From Oscillospiraceae bacterium (GTDB lineage Bacteria > Bacillota > Clostridia > Oscillospirales > Ruminococcaceae): a DNA stretch of 64,000 nt. The stretch spans positions 1 through 64,000 of the forward strand of contig SFJO01000011.1 in the NCBI GenBank assembly GCA_004555865.1, read 5' to 3'. Shown here one piece after another: positions 1 to 8,264 of this stretch. The position numbers were made by a program, and so were the translations under genes. Each line of letters starts with the position of its first letter. Position 1 is the stretch's first letter. Under the pieces are notes generated by a model that had not been told where the DNA came from, did not search any database, and was given only the letters and a program-made list of their open reading frames with translations.

Positions 1-186
1 GAGCGGCTGAACCGTGAGATCCGCCGCCGCACCCGCGTAGTGAGGACGTTCCCTGATGGGAACTCCTCCCTCATGCTGGTCTGCGCCCGGCTTCGCCATG
101 TGACGGGCACCCAGTAGGGCAACAAGAAATACATGAACATGAAGCATTTAGAGGCGGTCACAGACGACGCCTTCATTGCCGGCTGA
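1..186 (+). pseudogene. IS256-family transposase, C-terminal remnant
   Basis: Frame 1 reads ERLNREIRRRTRVVRTFPDG at the left edge, a typical C-terminal stretch of IS256-type DDE transposases, and later NKKYMNMKHLEAV, also typical of these tails. The frame carries a TAG at 115-117 where relatives usually have Trp (TGQ-W-GNKKY context), then ends at TGA 184-186. The 5' part lies outside the window, so the rest of the element cannot be judged. No terminal inverted repeat was identified after the stop. It is most likely a dead copy; a functional copy would need suppression of the TAG. Confidence 0.75.
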
Positions 187-228
187 CTTCATTCAACCGG
201 AGCCTGCAAACAATTTTGCGCATAAATC

Positions 229-339
229 TTGACGGGGCCAGAGAGGCCGCTTATCATCCCCGCCCCCACGAAAGCTTTGCACAAACGCAGCCGAAAATTT
301 GCATAAGGGCTTGATTTCAGCGCCGGTTGCCTTTATCTT
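229..339 (+). promoter_or_regulatory. two candidate sigma-A promoters before dapF
   Basis: TTGACG (229-234) and TATCAT (252-257) are 17 bases apart. A second pair, TTGATT (311-316) and TATCTT (334-339), is also 17 apart and closer to dapF. Either could start the dapF transcript. They are matched by eye only. Confidence 0.4.
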
Positions 340-439
340 ATTCTTATATGGAGAAATTTCCTTTTCCTGCGCCCCTGTGCACTTCGTGCTTCGGGCCGGG
401 CGGCTTGTGAAATAACAAACTGAGCGAAAGAGGTACACC

Positions 440-1273
440 ATGAAACTTCACTTTACAAAAATGCATGGCTGCGGCAACGATTATATTTATCTGGACCAGC
501 GCGGCGGCCTGCGGGATGATATTCCAGAACTGGCAAGACGGCTGTCCCGTCGGCACCTGTCCATCGGGGCGGATGGCGTGATTTGCATCAGCGCGCCCGT
601 TACCCCCGGCGCGGATGCCCGTATGGAGATGTTCAACGCGGACGGAAGCCGGGGGGTTATGTGCGGCAATGGCATTCGCTGTGTGGCCCAGTGGCTGCGC
701 GACCACGGCTGCGAAAAAGAAGTGCTGCACATTGACACGGACGACGGCGTAAAGCTGCTGCGCTGGCAGGGGGACGGCCGGTGGCAGGTGGAGATGGGCA
801 AGGCACGCTTTTTGCCCGAGCAGATCCCCTGCCGGGGCCTGGGCGATGGCCCGGTGGTGGGCCGCACCCTGAACGTGGACGGAAAAGACTGGACCGTGAC
901 CTGTGTTTCCATGGGCAACCCCCACTGTGTGACCCGGGTGAACAACGTGGACGACCTGGATCTGGAAAAGATCGGCCCCAGTTTTGAGCACCATGTCGCC
1001 TTCCCGGATCGGGTGAACACCGAATTTATTCAGGTGCTCAACCCCACCCAGCTGCGTATGCGTGTGTGGGAGCGCGGAAGCGGCGAGACGCTGGCCTGCG
1101 GTACCGGCACCTGCGCGGCCGTGGCGGCCATGTGCGCTTTTGGCGTGTGTGAAAAGGGGAGCAATGTGCAGGTGCAGCTGCGCGGCGGCACCCTGACAAT
1201 CCGTGTAACCGATGAGGGCATTCTGATGACCGGCCCGGCTGAAACCGCCTATGAGGGTGACGTGGAGGTATGA
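440..1273 (+). CDS. dapF: diaminopimelate epimerase
   Basis: Converts LL-diaminopimelate to meso-diaminopimelate for lysine and peptidoglycan synthesis in the cytoplasm. The 277-residue length is normal for the family. The two catalytic cysteines are visible in MCGNGIRC (Cys about 75) and ACGTGTC (Cys about 220), and the N-terminus F-x-K-M-H-G-C-G-N-D-Y is the usual DapF start. An AAGAGG ribosome site precedes the ATG. The next gene is LL-DAP aminotransferase, whose product is this enzyme's substrate, so the two form a short DAP pathway unit, although a separate promoter-like site lies between them. Confidence 0.97.
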   Translation: MKLHFTKMHGCGNDYIYLDQRGGLRDDIPELARRLSRRHLSIGADGVICISAPVTPGADARMEMFNADGSRGVMCGNGIRCVAQWLRDHGCEKEVLHIDTDDGVKLLRWQGDGRWQVEMGKARFLPEQIPCRGLGDGPVVGRTLNVDGKDWTVTCVSMGNPHCVTRVNNVDDLDLEKIGPSFEHHVAFPDRVNTEFIQVLNPTQLRMRVWERGSGETLACGTGTCAAVAAMCAFGVCEKGSNVQVQLRGGTLTIRVTDEGILMTGPAETAYEGDVEV

Positions 1274-1316
1274 CGGACCGAAAGGGCAAAAGATGCTTTT
1301 TGCAGGGGCACTTTTG

Positions 1317-1325
1317 TGTTATACT
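1317..1325 (+). promoter_or_regulatory. extended -10 promoter candidate before dapL
   Basis: TGtTATACT at 1317-1325 fits an extended -10 element. The -35 region is poor. It would give dapL its own transcript, with a leader of about 110 bases. Confidence 0.35.
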
Positions 1326-1440
1326 GAATACGGTATTAAAAAGGTAAATGCTTCCCTGTGCTTTGCTCGGCTGCCGATGGGAAAGCGGCGCTACCGATGC
1401 AAGGCTCTGTTGGATGATTTGGAAAGCGAGGAACCAACCA

Positions 1441-2634
1441 ATGAAAATGAACCATCATTACGAGGAGATTTCCCAGAGCTACCTCTTCAGCACCGTGGCC
1501 AAGAAGGCGGCGGATTTCCAGAAGAAGTACCCCGACCGGGAGATGATCAAGCTGAGCATCGGCGATGTGACGCTGCCTTTGGCGGGCGCGGTCATCAAGG
1601 CGCTGCACGGTGCGGTGGACGAGATGGGCAAAGCCGAGACCTTCCGCGGCTACGGCCCCGAGCAGGGTTATGCCTTTCTGCAGGAAGCCATTGCCAAGTA
1701 CTATGCCGGCCATGGCGTGCAGCTGGATCCCAATGAGATCTTTGTGAGCGACGGCGCAAAGAGCGACCTGGGCAACATTCTGGATCTGTTCGATCAGGAC
1801 AATGTGGTGCTGGTGCCCGACCCCGTTTATCCCGTGTATGTGGACACCAACGTGATGGCGGGCCGCAAGGTGCTGTATGCCCCGGCCAACGAGGAGAACG
1901 GCTTTTTGCCCATGCCGGATGACAGCGTAAAGGCCGACATCATTTATCTGTGCAGCCCCAACAACCCCACCGGCGCGGTGTACACCCGCGAGCAGCTGGC
2001 TCAGTGGGTGGCGTATGCCCGCAAGAATGACGCCATTCTGCTGTTTGACGCCGCCTACGAGTGCTTTGTGACCGACCCCGCCCTGCCCCGCAGCATCTTC
2101 GAGATTGAGGGTGCCAAGGAGTGTGCCATTGAGTTCTGCAGCTTTTCCAAGATCGCCGGCTTCACCGGTACCCGCTGCGGCTACACCGTGGTGCCCATGG
2201 CCATTGAGCGCGAGGGCATGAGCCCCAACAAGATGTGGCTGCGCCGCCAGACCACCAAGTTCAACGGCGTGCCCTACATTGTGCAGCGCGGCGCGGCCGC
2301 CGTGTTCACGGAGGACGGCATGGCGGAGATCCAGCACAACCTGGATTACTACCGTGCCAACGCCAAGGTAATTGCCGGCGCGCTGGATGAGTGCGGCGTG
2401 TGGTACTGCGGCGGCAAGAACAGTCCCTACATCTGGATGAAGTGCCCCGGCGGCATGGACAGCTGGACCTTCTTCGACTGGCTGCTGGAGACCACCGGCG
2501 TGGTAGGTACCCCCGGCGTGGGCTTCGGCAGCTGCGGTGAGGGCTTCTTCCGCCTGACCGCGTTCGGCAATGCTGAAAAGACCAAGATTGCGGCCGAGCG
2601 GGTGAAGAACGCCATTCTGAGCCTGAACAAGTAA
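1441..2634 (+). CDS. dapL: LL-diaminopimelate aminotransferase
   Basis: PLP enzyme of aminotransferase fold type I that makes LL-DAP directly from tetrahydrodipicolinate, bypassing the succinylase or acetylase branches. Visible motifs are the cofactor-site SPNNPTGA and the Schiff-base lysine in SFSKIAGFTGTRCGY, and the overall sequence is DapL-like. I choose the ATG at 1441 (397 residues): it follows a GCGAGG site, and MNHHYEEISQSYLFSTVAKK matches family N-termini. The upstream in-frame ATG at 1348 would add 31 unrelated residues. It pairs functionally with dapF immediately upstream. Confidence 0.93.
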   Translation: MKMNHHYEEISQSYLFSTVAKKAADFQKKYPDREMIKLSIGDVTLPLAGAVIKALHGAVDEMGKAETFRGYGPEQGYAFLQEAIAKYYAGHGVQLDPNEIFVSDGAKSDLGNILDLFDQDNVVLVPDPVYPVYVDTNVMAGRKVLYAPANEENGFLPMPDDSVKADIIYLCSPNNPTGAVYTREQLAQWVAYARKNDAILLFDAAYECFVTDPALPRSIFEIEGAKECAIEFCSFSKIAGFTGTRCGYTVVPMAIEREGMSPNKMWLRRQTTKFNGVPYIVQRGAAAVFTEDGMAEIQHNLDYYRANAKVIAGALDECGVWYCGGKNSPYIWMKCPGGMDSWTFFDWLLETTGVVGTPGVGFGSCGEGFFRLTAFGNAEKTKIAAERVKNAILSLNK

Positions 2635-2717
2635 GTTCCGGCGGCGGTTCTGCGGCCGAGGCGGCGTAAATGCTGCGGTGAAGCACCGCGGCCGCGCAGA
2701 AAATAACCGAAAAAGCT

Positions 2718-2746
2718 TCTGCCGCAGTCGATTGGGCTGCGGCAGA
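2718..2746 (+). terminator. inverted repeat after dapL, weak terminator
   Basis: A perfect 10-bp stem (tctgccgcag / ctgcggcaga) with a 9-base loop lies between dapL and galM. No T-run follows, so it may attenuate rather than terminate. Confidence 0.4.
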
Positions 2747-2778
2747 GCCATATTCTAAGATGAACAGGAGGCTGCTAT

Positions 2779-3813
2779 ATGGTAGTTGCCCGCCCTTATG
2801 GCGTGACCGCCGATGGCCATGCCGTGACCGAATATACCCTGGAAAATGCCCGCGGAATGCAGGTGAAATGCCTGGACTGGGGCGGCCGGATCACGTCGAT
2901 TCGCGTGCCGGACCGAAATGGGCGCCTGGTGGACGTGGTGCTTGGCTTTGACACGCTGGCCGAATACGAGGCGGATACCCAGAGCCTTGGCGCCTTTGTG
3001 GGACGGTACGCCAACCGCATTGAGCGCGCCGTATTCTCGCTGGATGGGGTGGAACACCATCTGCAGGTGAACAACGGCCCGAACCACAACCATGGCCCGT
3101 GGGGCAGCCGCCCCATGCAGGCGGACTGGGCTGTGGGCGGCGACCGTCTGATTCTGCGTTACCACAGCCCGGCCGGGGAGGACGATATGCCCGGCACTGT
3201 GGACGCTCAGGTGCAGTACATCCTGGAGGAGGACAACACGCTCACCATCCGCTACCACGCAGTGACGGATGCGGCGACCCCCATCAACCTGACCAACCAC
3301 AGCTATTTCAATCTGGCCGGAAGCGGGGACGTGCTGAACCACACTCTGCGCCTTTGGGCGAAAAACTTTACCCGGGCGGATGAAAACAGCTGCCCCTTCG
3401 GTACGATTGACCCGGTTGCGGGCACCCCCATGGATTTCACGGCGGAAAAGCCCATGGGGTGGGACATTGACGCGGACTACGATCAGCTGGTTTGGGGAAA
3501 AGGCTACGACCACAACTGGTGTGTGGACGGGGAGGCCGGAACCCTGCGCCCGGCTGCGGCGGCTTACAGCCCGGAGACCGGCATTGCAATGGACTGTCTG
3601 ACCACTCAGCCCGGCGTGCAGTTCTATACCGCGAACTGGCTGCCGGAGGGCTTGCCCGGCAAGGGCGGCCGGCCGATGTTCCCGCGGGCAGGCTTCTGCC
3701 TGGAAACGCAGCACTATCCCTGCAGCCCCAATCGGCCGCAGTTCCCCAGCGCCATTCTGCGCCCAGGAGAGGAATACAACGAGACGACCCTGTATCGGTT
3801 CCGTACCCGGTAA
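2779..3813 (+). CDS. galM: aldose 1-epimerase (mutarotase)
   Basis: Interconverts alpha and beta anomers of galactose or glucose, feeding the Leloir pathway. At 344 residues it has the normal GalM length. Family landmarks are NRIERAVFSLDG early, the catalytic-His segment NLTNHSYFNLAG in the middle, PGVQFYTANWL, and the catalytic-Glu segment FCLETQHYPCSPN near the end. AGGAGG is well placed before the ATG at 2779. No other sugar genes are adjacent, so the physiological substrate cannot be read from context. Confidence 0.93.
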   Translation: MVVARPYGVTADGHAVTEYTLENARGMQVKCLDWGGRITSIRVPDRNGRLVDVVLGFDTLAEYEADTQSLGAFVGRYANRIERAVFSLDGVEHHLQVNNGPNHNHGPWGSRPMQADWAVGGDRLILRYHSPAGEDDMPGTVDAQVQYILEEDNTLTIRYHAVTDAATPINLTNHSYFNLAGSGDVLNHTLRLWAKNFTRADENSCPFGTIDPVAGTPMDFTAEKPMGWDIDADYDQLVWGKGYDHNWCVDGEAGTLRPAAAAYSPETGIAMDCLTTQPGVQFYTANWLPEGLPGKGGRPMFPRAGFCLETQHYPCSPNRPQFPSAILRPGEEYNETTLYRFRTR

Positions 3814-3839
3814 GGGGCGAGCACCAAGGAGGTTTTGTT

Positions 3840-4241
3840 ATGGAAGAGATCATGGCGTTTTTGAAAGAGAATCCCACCTTCTATTTTGCCACCGTGGAGG
3901 GGTACAAGCCCCGTGTGCGGCCGTTTGGCTTTGCCATGGAGTACAAAGGCCGGCTGTATTTCGCTATCGGCAAGCACAAGGCGGCGTATAAGCAGATTTT
4001 GGACAACACCAACATCGAAATCTGCACGGCCAACGACCGGGGCGAGTGGCTGCGCATTCAGGGCACTGTGGATTTTGACAACACGGAAGCCGCGAAGAAG
4101 CGCGCCTTTGAGGTCATGCCCCAGCTGGCCGATATTTACAATCCCGAGAGCGGCCTGGAGCTGGGCATGGTGTACATGGATCGGATGAGCGCCAAGCTGT
4201 TCAGTATGTCCGGCGTAGTACGGGATCTGGATACGTATTAA
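3840..4241 (+). CDS. pyridoxamine 5'-phosphate oxidase-like flavin-binding protein
   Basis: A 133-residue split-barrel protein. The start EEIMAFLKENPTFYFATVEG and the following PRVRPFGFAMEYKGRLYFAI are typical of the small PNPOx-like family common in gut Clostridia, whose members bind FMN or related flavins and often act on unknown small molecules. The biosynthetic PdxH signature is absent, so I do not call it PdxH. AAGGAGG precedes the ATG. It follows galM by 26 bases, probably in the same transcript, and a strong bidirectional terminator lies downstream. Confidence 0.8.
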   Translation: MEEIMAFLKENPTFYFATVEGYKPRVRPFGFAMEYKGRLYFAIGKHKAAYKQILDNTNIEICTANDRGEWLRIQGTVDFDNTEAAKKRAFEVMPQLADIYNPESGLELGMVYMDRMSAKLFSMSGVVRDLDTY

Positions 4242-4299
4242 AAAGCAAAATTCGGCCATTCCGCTGGAAGAAACCGCAGGCGAGTGCTTCTTGAAGCAC

Positions 4300-4337
4300 A
4301 AAAAAGCGCGTTCCCGTATATGGGAACGCGCTTTTTT
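4300..4337. terminator. bidirectional intrinsic terminator
   Basis: A perfect stem, six A then gcgcgttccc and its complement ending in six T, with a 6-base loop. It serves the PNPOx-like gene on plus and the PsiE-like gene on minus. Confidence 0.9.
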
Positions 4338-4379
4338 GTTGAACGGGTACCGGGTTTCACGCTCCGGCCGGGGTTAGGC

Positions 4380-4922
4380 TCAGTGGGCGGCGGTGTGCTT
4401 CTGCTCGTCCTCCAGATGCTGATAGTGCGTGTGCAGACCGCTCTCCGAGTCCGGGTCCAGCATACTGGCCCGCTGGCTGTTCAGATGCACATCGTAGCCG
4501 GTGCCCTCCATGTCGTGGTCATGGTGGCTGTGGGGTTGCCCGAAGGTGGGCACGAACAGGTACTTGCGCACAAAGAACAGAATGGCCACGCTGATGATGA
4601 CCAGCAGGTTCTGCTGAGGAGTGGTCTCGTGCACCACCATCTCACGAGCCATGGTAAACATCAGCACCTCGATGACCGCGCCGGTGGAGTGCTTGCACAG
4701 CATCTTCAGAGCCTCAACGCCCAGGATGAGGGTGAAGATGTCCTCCAAAAAGCTGTGGAAAATCTCGGTGTCTCCGTTGATCTCCAGCGAGAACAGGGGC
4801 GGGATCATCTGCACGGCGCAGATGAGCAGGGCCATCGCCAGAATGGCCGAGAGAAGAATCTCCAGATAAGTGGCACAGACGGAAAGAAAATAGCGCAGCT
4901 TGCCTTTCAGTTTTACGTTCAA
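4380..4922 (-). CDS. PsiE-like integral membrane protein
   Basis: A 180-residue protein with about four hydrophobic segments (roughly residues 12-45, 60-80, 83-95 and 104-122) and a His-rich hydrophilic tail containing HSHHDHD. Segment order resembles the phosphate-starvation-inducible PsiE family, whose biochemical role is unknown. The start is TTG at 4922: AGGAG lies 8 bases upstream and no ATG fits. The His-rich tail could bind metal, but that is inference. It stands alone on minus, between a bidirectional terminator and spoIID. Confidence 0.6.
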   Translation of the reverse strand: MNVKLKGKLRYFLSVCATYLEILLSAILAMALLICAVQMIPPLFSLEINGDTEIFHSFLEDIFTLILGVEALKMLCKHSTGAVIEVLMFTMAREMVVHETTPQQNLLVIISVAILFFVRKYLFVPTFGQPHSHHDHDMEGTGYDVHLNSQRASMLDPDSESGLHTHYQHLEDEQKHTAAH

Positions 4923-5104
4923 ATTGGTTCACTCCTGTTTTGTCAAAGGCGTTGGGTTCCGGCACCGTACAGCCCGGGCATCGTTTCAGGCGGCCGGAAG
5001 CGCGGTGTGCGCAGGCCGGGCCGCATATATGCCTATTATTATACAGGAATGGAGCAATTTGGTAAAGTGCTTCGGCAAGCGGCACGCGGCGCTTGCGGAG
5101 GGGC

Positions 5105-6142
5105 TCAGGGGCGGCCCAGTTCGGTGCCGGGGAAGTAGTGGGCCAGAATCTCGGCCCAGCTGCTGCCGCCGGCAGCCATGGCGTGGGCCCCGTACTGGCT
5201 CAGGCCCACGCCATGGCCATAGCCCCAGGTGGTCAGGACGAATTGCTCCTCCGTCGGCTGCCATTCGATGGAAAAGCAGGCACTGCGCAGGGCCAGAACC
5301 CGCCGCAGCACCGTGCCGCGCACCCATTGGCCGGCCACCTGAATGCGGGCCACGTAGCCGGCGTCGGTGTACTCCTGCGCACCAAACCAATCTGACGGGT
5401 CATCCGTCAGAGCATAATCCGGGAAAGCCACCGCCAGCAGGTGCTCCATTTGGAGGCGGGTGAGGGTGAAGTGCGCTTCACAGTCCGGGTTGGTGCGGTC
5501 GGTGGGGGAATCCACCCCCTGCAGATAAGGGAGGGTCTGCTCCCAGACGTTCTGGCTGGCCTCGGTGTGGCCGTTGCTGATGGCGTGGTAGCAGGCGGCC
5601 GCCGGTTCGCCGTCGTACAGGAGAATCTGATCCAGAACCTCGTCCACCAGAGCGGACAAGCGGGCATAGTTTTCGCTGTAGGCATCGCCCCAGTAGCTGC
5701 GCAGAACCTCCTCGGTCATAAAGCCCTCCCGGCGGGCGGGGTCGGCGGAGAGAAAGGCTCCGGAAAGGCTGCTGCGGTCTGCGTGACTTTTTTGATAGAG
5801 GGCGTAGCTGTGGCTGGCCACGGCCTGGGCCTGCAGCGCCTCGTCCGGCCAGGTAATGGGCATTTCGCTGGCTACCGAGCCGAGAACGTAGTCACGCACC
5901 GGCACGGTGAGCACGGTGTTGCTGCCTGTGTCCAACACCAGAAGCGGTTCCTCACCGGTTGGGTCCGGCTCCGGCGCGGCAGTCGGTTCCACGGCAGGGG
6001 ATTCCGCTGCAGGCTCTGCCGCGGCGGAGGAAGCCGGTTCGGCGGCCGCAGGCTGGATGCTGCCGGACAAAAGAAAGCAAATCAGCGGAATAAAAAAGGA
6101 AAGCAGGGCAAACAGGGCGAGTTCAAGCAGCGTTCTGCGCAT
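5105..6142 (-). CDS. spoIID: stage II sporulation protein D-like lytic transglycosylase
   Basis: 345 residues. An N-terminal hydrophobic anchor (about 5-27) is followed by an Ala/Pro/Glu-rich linker (about 32-65) and a SpoIID domain. Family landmarks are VRDYVLGSVASEMP, with the Glu that is catalytic in SpoIID, then LQAQAVASHSYAL, YHAISNGHTE, and the closing GYGHGVGLSQYGAHAMA. In model spore formers SpoIID degrades septal peptidoglycan during engulfment with SpoIIP and SpoIIM; neither is in this window. Some SpoIID-domain proteins act outside sporulation, so the role here rests on the other sporulation genes in the window. Confidence 0.88.
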   Translation of the reverse strand: MRRTLLELALFALLSFFIPLICFLLSGSIQPAAAEPASSAAAEPAAESPAVEPTAAPEPDPTGEEPLLVLDTGSNTVLTVPVRDYVLGSVASEMPITWPDEALQAQAVASHSYALYQKSHADRSSLSGAFLSADPARREGFMTEEVLRSYWGDAYSENYARLSALVDEVLDQILLYDGEPAAACYHAISNGHTEASQNVWEQTLPYLQGVDSPTDRTNPDCEAHFTLTRLQMEHLLAVAFPDYALTDDPSDWFGAQEYTDAGYVARIQVAGQWVRGTVLRRVLALRSACFSIEWQPTEEQFVLTTWGYGHGVGLSQYGAHAMAAGGSSWAEILAHYFPGTELGRP

Positions 6143-6178
6143 GGAAAAATCTCCTTCCTGCGGGGCTTACGGGCCGCC

Positions 6179-6207
6179 TTGCAATTTTGCGGGGGGAAGG
6201 GTACAAT
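6179..6207 (+). promoter_or_regulatory. sigma-A promoter for the 6324 gene
   Basis: TTGCAA (6179-6184) and TACAAT (6202-6207) with a 17-base spacer, in the divergent gap between spoIID and the membrane protein at 6324. Confidence 0.65.
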
Positions 6208-6323
6208 AAATTCTGTCTCCCCTTCGGCCGCTGCGGCGGGCGGTGGATGGCATGAAAACGAATGACCGGGCATCCGCCCGATAAACAACAGCGCCGATGT
6301 GCGCGGAATAGTGAGGAAGCAAT

Positions 6324-7154
6324 ATGAAACGTTTGACCGCGGGAATCTCTCTGCTGGTGCCGGTGGCGGCGGGCGCGGTGCGCTGGCTGGATCTGGTGAA
6401 TTTTTGCGACCTGACCACCGGCTTTGTACTGCTTGGGCCGGTTTGGGCGCGGTATCTGTGCATGGCGATGGTGCTGTCGCTGGGGGTGCTGGCCAGCTTT
6501 TTGGCGGCCCGGCGGCCCAGCGGTCTGGTGCGGCGCAGCATGAGCCTTGGGCTGCTGTGCCTTCTGGCAGGCGGCGCATTTGCGGCGCTGGCCGGGGTGC
6601 AGCTGGCGGCCCTGCTGGGGGGCGCAGAGGCGGATGTGCTGGAAACCGCGCAGACGGTGCTGTATCTGCTGACGGCGCTGTGGCTGCTTTTGCTGGGCAT
6701 CAGCCGGGTGGCGGGCAGCACCGTGGCCCCCAGCGGAAGCGCCTGGACCGGGATTCTGGGCACGTTTGCATTTTATCTGCTGACGGTTCGGCGGTTCTGC
6801 TTCAACCCCTCGGGCATTGTGCGCATTGTACCGACGGTGCAGGTGTTCAGCGCGCTCAGTGCGCTGGTGCTGCTTCAGGGGGCGGTCAAGGCGTTCTACC
6901 TGCCGCATCTTCCGGTTGGGCGGGGGCTGTTCTTCCGGGGGTATCTGGCGTTTTTCTTCTGCACCTGCCTGGAAGCGCCGCAGGCGGTGTGCTTGTATCT
7001 GGGTGGCCAATATACCCTGGCCCAGCTGGCGGAAGGGCTGGCTCTCGGCGTGATCGGCCTGATCGGTCTGCGCTGTGCGGCGCTCACTGTGGGGGAAGAG
7101 CAGCCGGAGCAGCAAGAGCAGCCGGAAGCGGCGGAGGAAGAGCCGACCCGGTAA
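6324..7154 (+). CDS. polytopic membrane protein of unknown function
   Basis: 276 residues, dominated by about seven or eight hydrophobic segments with short polar turns, then a Glu/Gln-rich cytoplasmic-looking tail (EEQPEQQEQPEAAEEE). I recognise no family motif. GAGG lies before the ATG, and a good promoter sits 117 bases upstream. Codon and GC character match its neighbours. It is divergent from spoIID and ends just before a bidirectional terminator, so it is probably transcribed alone. A role in the envelope or sporulation is possible but unsupported. Confidence 0.7.
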   Translation: MKRLTAGISLLVPVAAGAVRWLDLVNFCDLTTGFVLLGPVWARYLCMAMVLSLGVLASFLAARRPSGLVRRSMSLGLLCLLAGGAFAALAGVQLAALLGGAEADVLETAQTVLYLLTALWLLLLGISRVAGSTVAPSGSAWTGILGTFAFYLLTVRRFCFNPSGIVRIVPTVQVFSALSALVLLQGAVKAFYLPHLPVGRGLFFRGYLAFFFCTCLEAPQAVCLYLGGQYTLAQLAEGLALGVIGLIGLRCAALTVGEEQPEQQEQPEAAEEEPTR

Positions 7155-7310
7155 GATGGGTTGTACCAGCCGCCCGATGAAAAAACAGGGGAGAACGGCG
7201 GTTGTGCCCGGTTTCGCCGGAATGTTTGCAAACAAGACAGGCTGTGCCGCGGGCCGGAAAACCCAGGAGCGGGCCGCCGCTTAAAGCCCAAACGCACGGA
7301 AACAAAAAGC

Positions 7311-7345
7311 AAAACGCGTCCGGAACGGTTCCGGACGCGTTTTTT
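7311..7345. terminator. bidirectional intrinsic terminator
   Basis: Stem aaaacgcgtccggaa with its complement, a 3-base loop and a T-run. It separates the plus gene at 6324 from the minus gene at 7983. The 156 bases between 7154 and the stem show no convincing gene. Confidence 0.88.
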
Positions 7346-7383
7346 GGCTTTCTGCAAGAAACGGTTCTGGATGCTTGTGCCAA

Positions 7384-7983
7384 TCAGACATCCAGGATAC
7401 AGCAGGGGTACAGCAGCGCCGCCGCCGTGCCGTAAGGGCCGCAAGGCAGGGCGGGGCAGCAGCCGGGTGCCTGCACACAGGGCAGCCAAAGCCCGGCGCA
7501 GCAGGCGGCTCCAAGGCCGAAAAACGCCCGCCCGCAACCTGCCCGGGCGGCCAGCTGCCAGAAAGAGGCCCCGCGGGGCAGGCGATTCTTATAAAGAGGC
7601 CGCCAGCGCAGAAACAGCGCCGCCCCGCGGCCCTGGGGCCGGACGGAAAGGGCGAGGCTGTCGGTACCGGCCAGCAAAACCCCGCGGGTGAGGTGCAGCA
7701 GCGCCGCCCACAGGCACTCGGCGGGAAGAGGCACCGCCAGCGGTTCAGCGGGCAGAGAGAGCGAGACGGCAGCAGGGGGCAGCGGGCTGACCTGCCGCAG
7801 CTGCTCCGCCAATTCCACGCATGTCGGGGAAAGCGCGGTGGGGCAGACGGGGGCGTGCAGCCGGGCCAGAGCCTCCAGCGTGCAGGCGGCCCGAAGCAGC
7901 CGATACCCTGCCCTCCGGCGCCCGGCGGCGAACTGTTCGGCGGCGGCCTGCCGCAGAGCTGCGGCAGGTTCGCTTTGCTCCAT
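7384..7983 (-). CDS. uncharacterised protein, possibly a degenerate kinase-like fold
   Basis: 199 residues from the ATG at 7983, which has an AGAGG site upstream; extending upstream to 8094 would add 37 non-conserved residues. It is rich in Ala, Leu, Arg and Cys. No catalytic motif is clear. By eye the order (helical N-terminus, VELAEQLRQVSPLPP, then LPAECLWAALLHLTRGVLLAG and a beta-like stretch) parallels the kinase-like protein at 41770-42603 (VDLAEQIRTLVEVMRP, then VEPHMADRVLLNLVAEAVTR). That suggests a decayed GHKL/HATPase-type domain without phosphorylatable His or ATP-lid glycines. This is inference; a fold search would decide. Confidence 0.5.
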   Translation of the reverse strand: MEQSEPAAALRQAAAEQFAAGRRRAGYRLLRAACTLEALARLHAPVCPTALSPTCVELAEQLRQVSPLPPAAVSLSLPAEPLAVPLPAECLWAALLHLTRGVLLAGTDSLALSVRPQGRGAALFLRWRPLYKNRLPRGASFWQLAARAGCGRAFFGLGAACCAGLWLPCVQAPGCCPALPCGPYGTAAALLYPCCILDV

Positions 7984-8139
7984 TGTGACATCCCACCTCT
8001 CGCCGGGCGCGGCAGGCCGAACGACTGCGCCCGTTTGGACTAGTGTGCGGCCGCAGTGGTGCAAAATCCACGAAAAAATGTGGAAAGGATGCAAAACATT
8101 GGGCTTTCTGGATTTTTGTGTTAAATTTTTGTCAACTAC

Positions 8140-8168
8140 TTGCAGTTTGCTGCTTTTTGGGATACAAT
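8140..8168 (+). promoter_or_regulatory. gapA promoter
   Basis: TTGCAG (8140-8145) and TACAAT (8163-8168) with a 17-base spacer, about 97 bases before the gapA ATG. The surrounding DNA is locally AT-rich. Confidence 0.75.
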
Positions 8169-8264
8169 AAAGTCAGTGCAAACCCAAACACAGAGAGCGG
8201 ATGACAATTCCCTGCCGCCGCGCTCCTGCACACCAAAACAACTCATTCAGGGAGGAAAATAACA

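Noticed and set aside
7161..7691. A 176-codon plus-strand frame overlapping the terminator at 7311
   Set aside because: It runs through an intrinsic terminator, has no ribosome site, and is antisense to the gene at 7384-7983.
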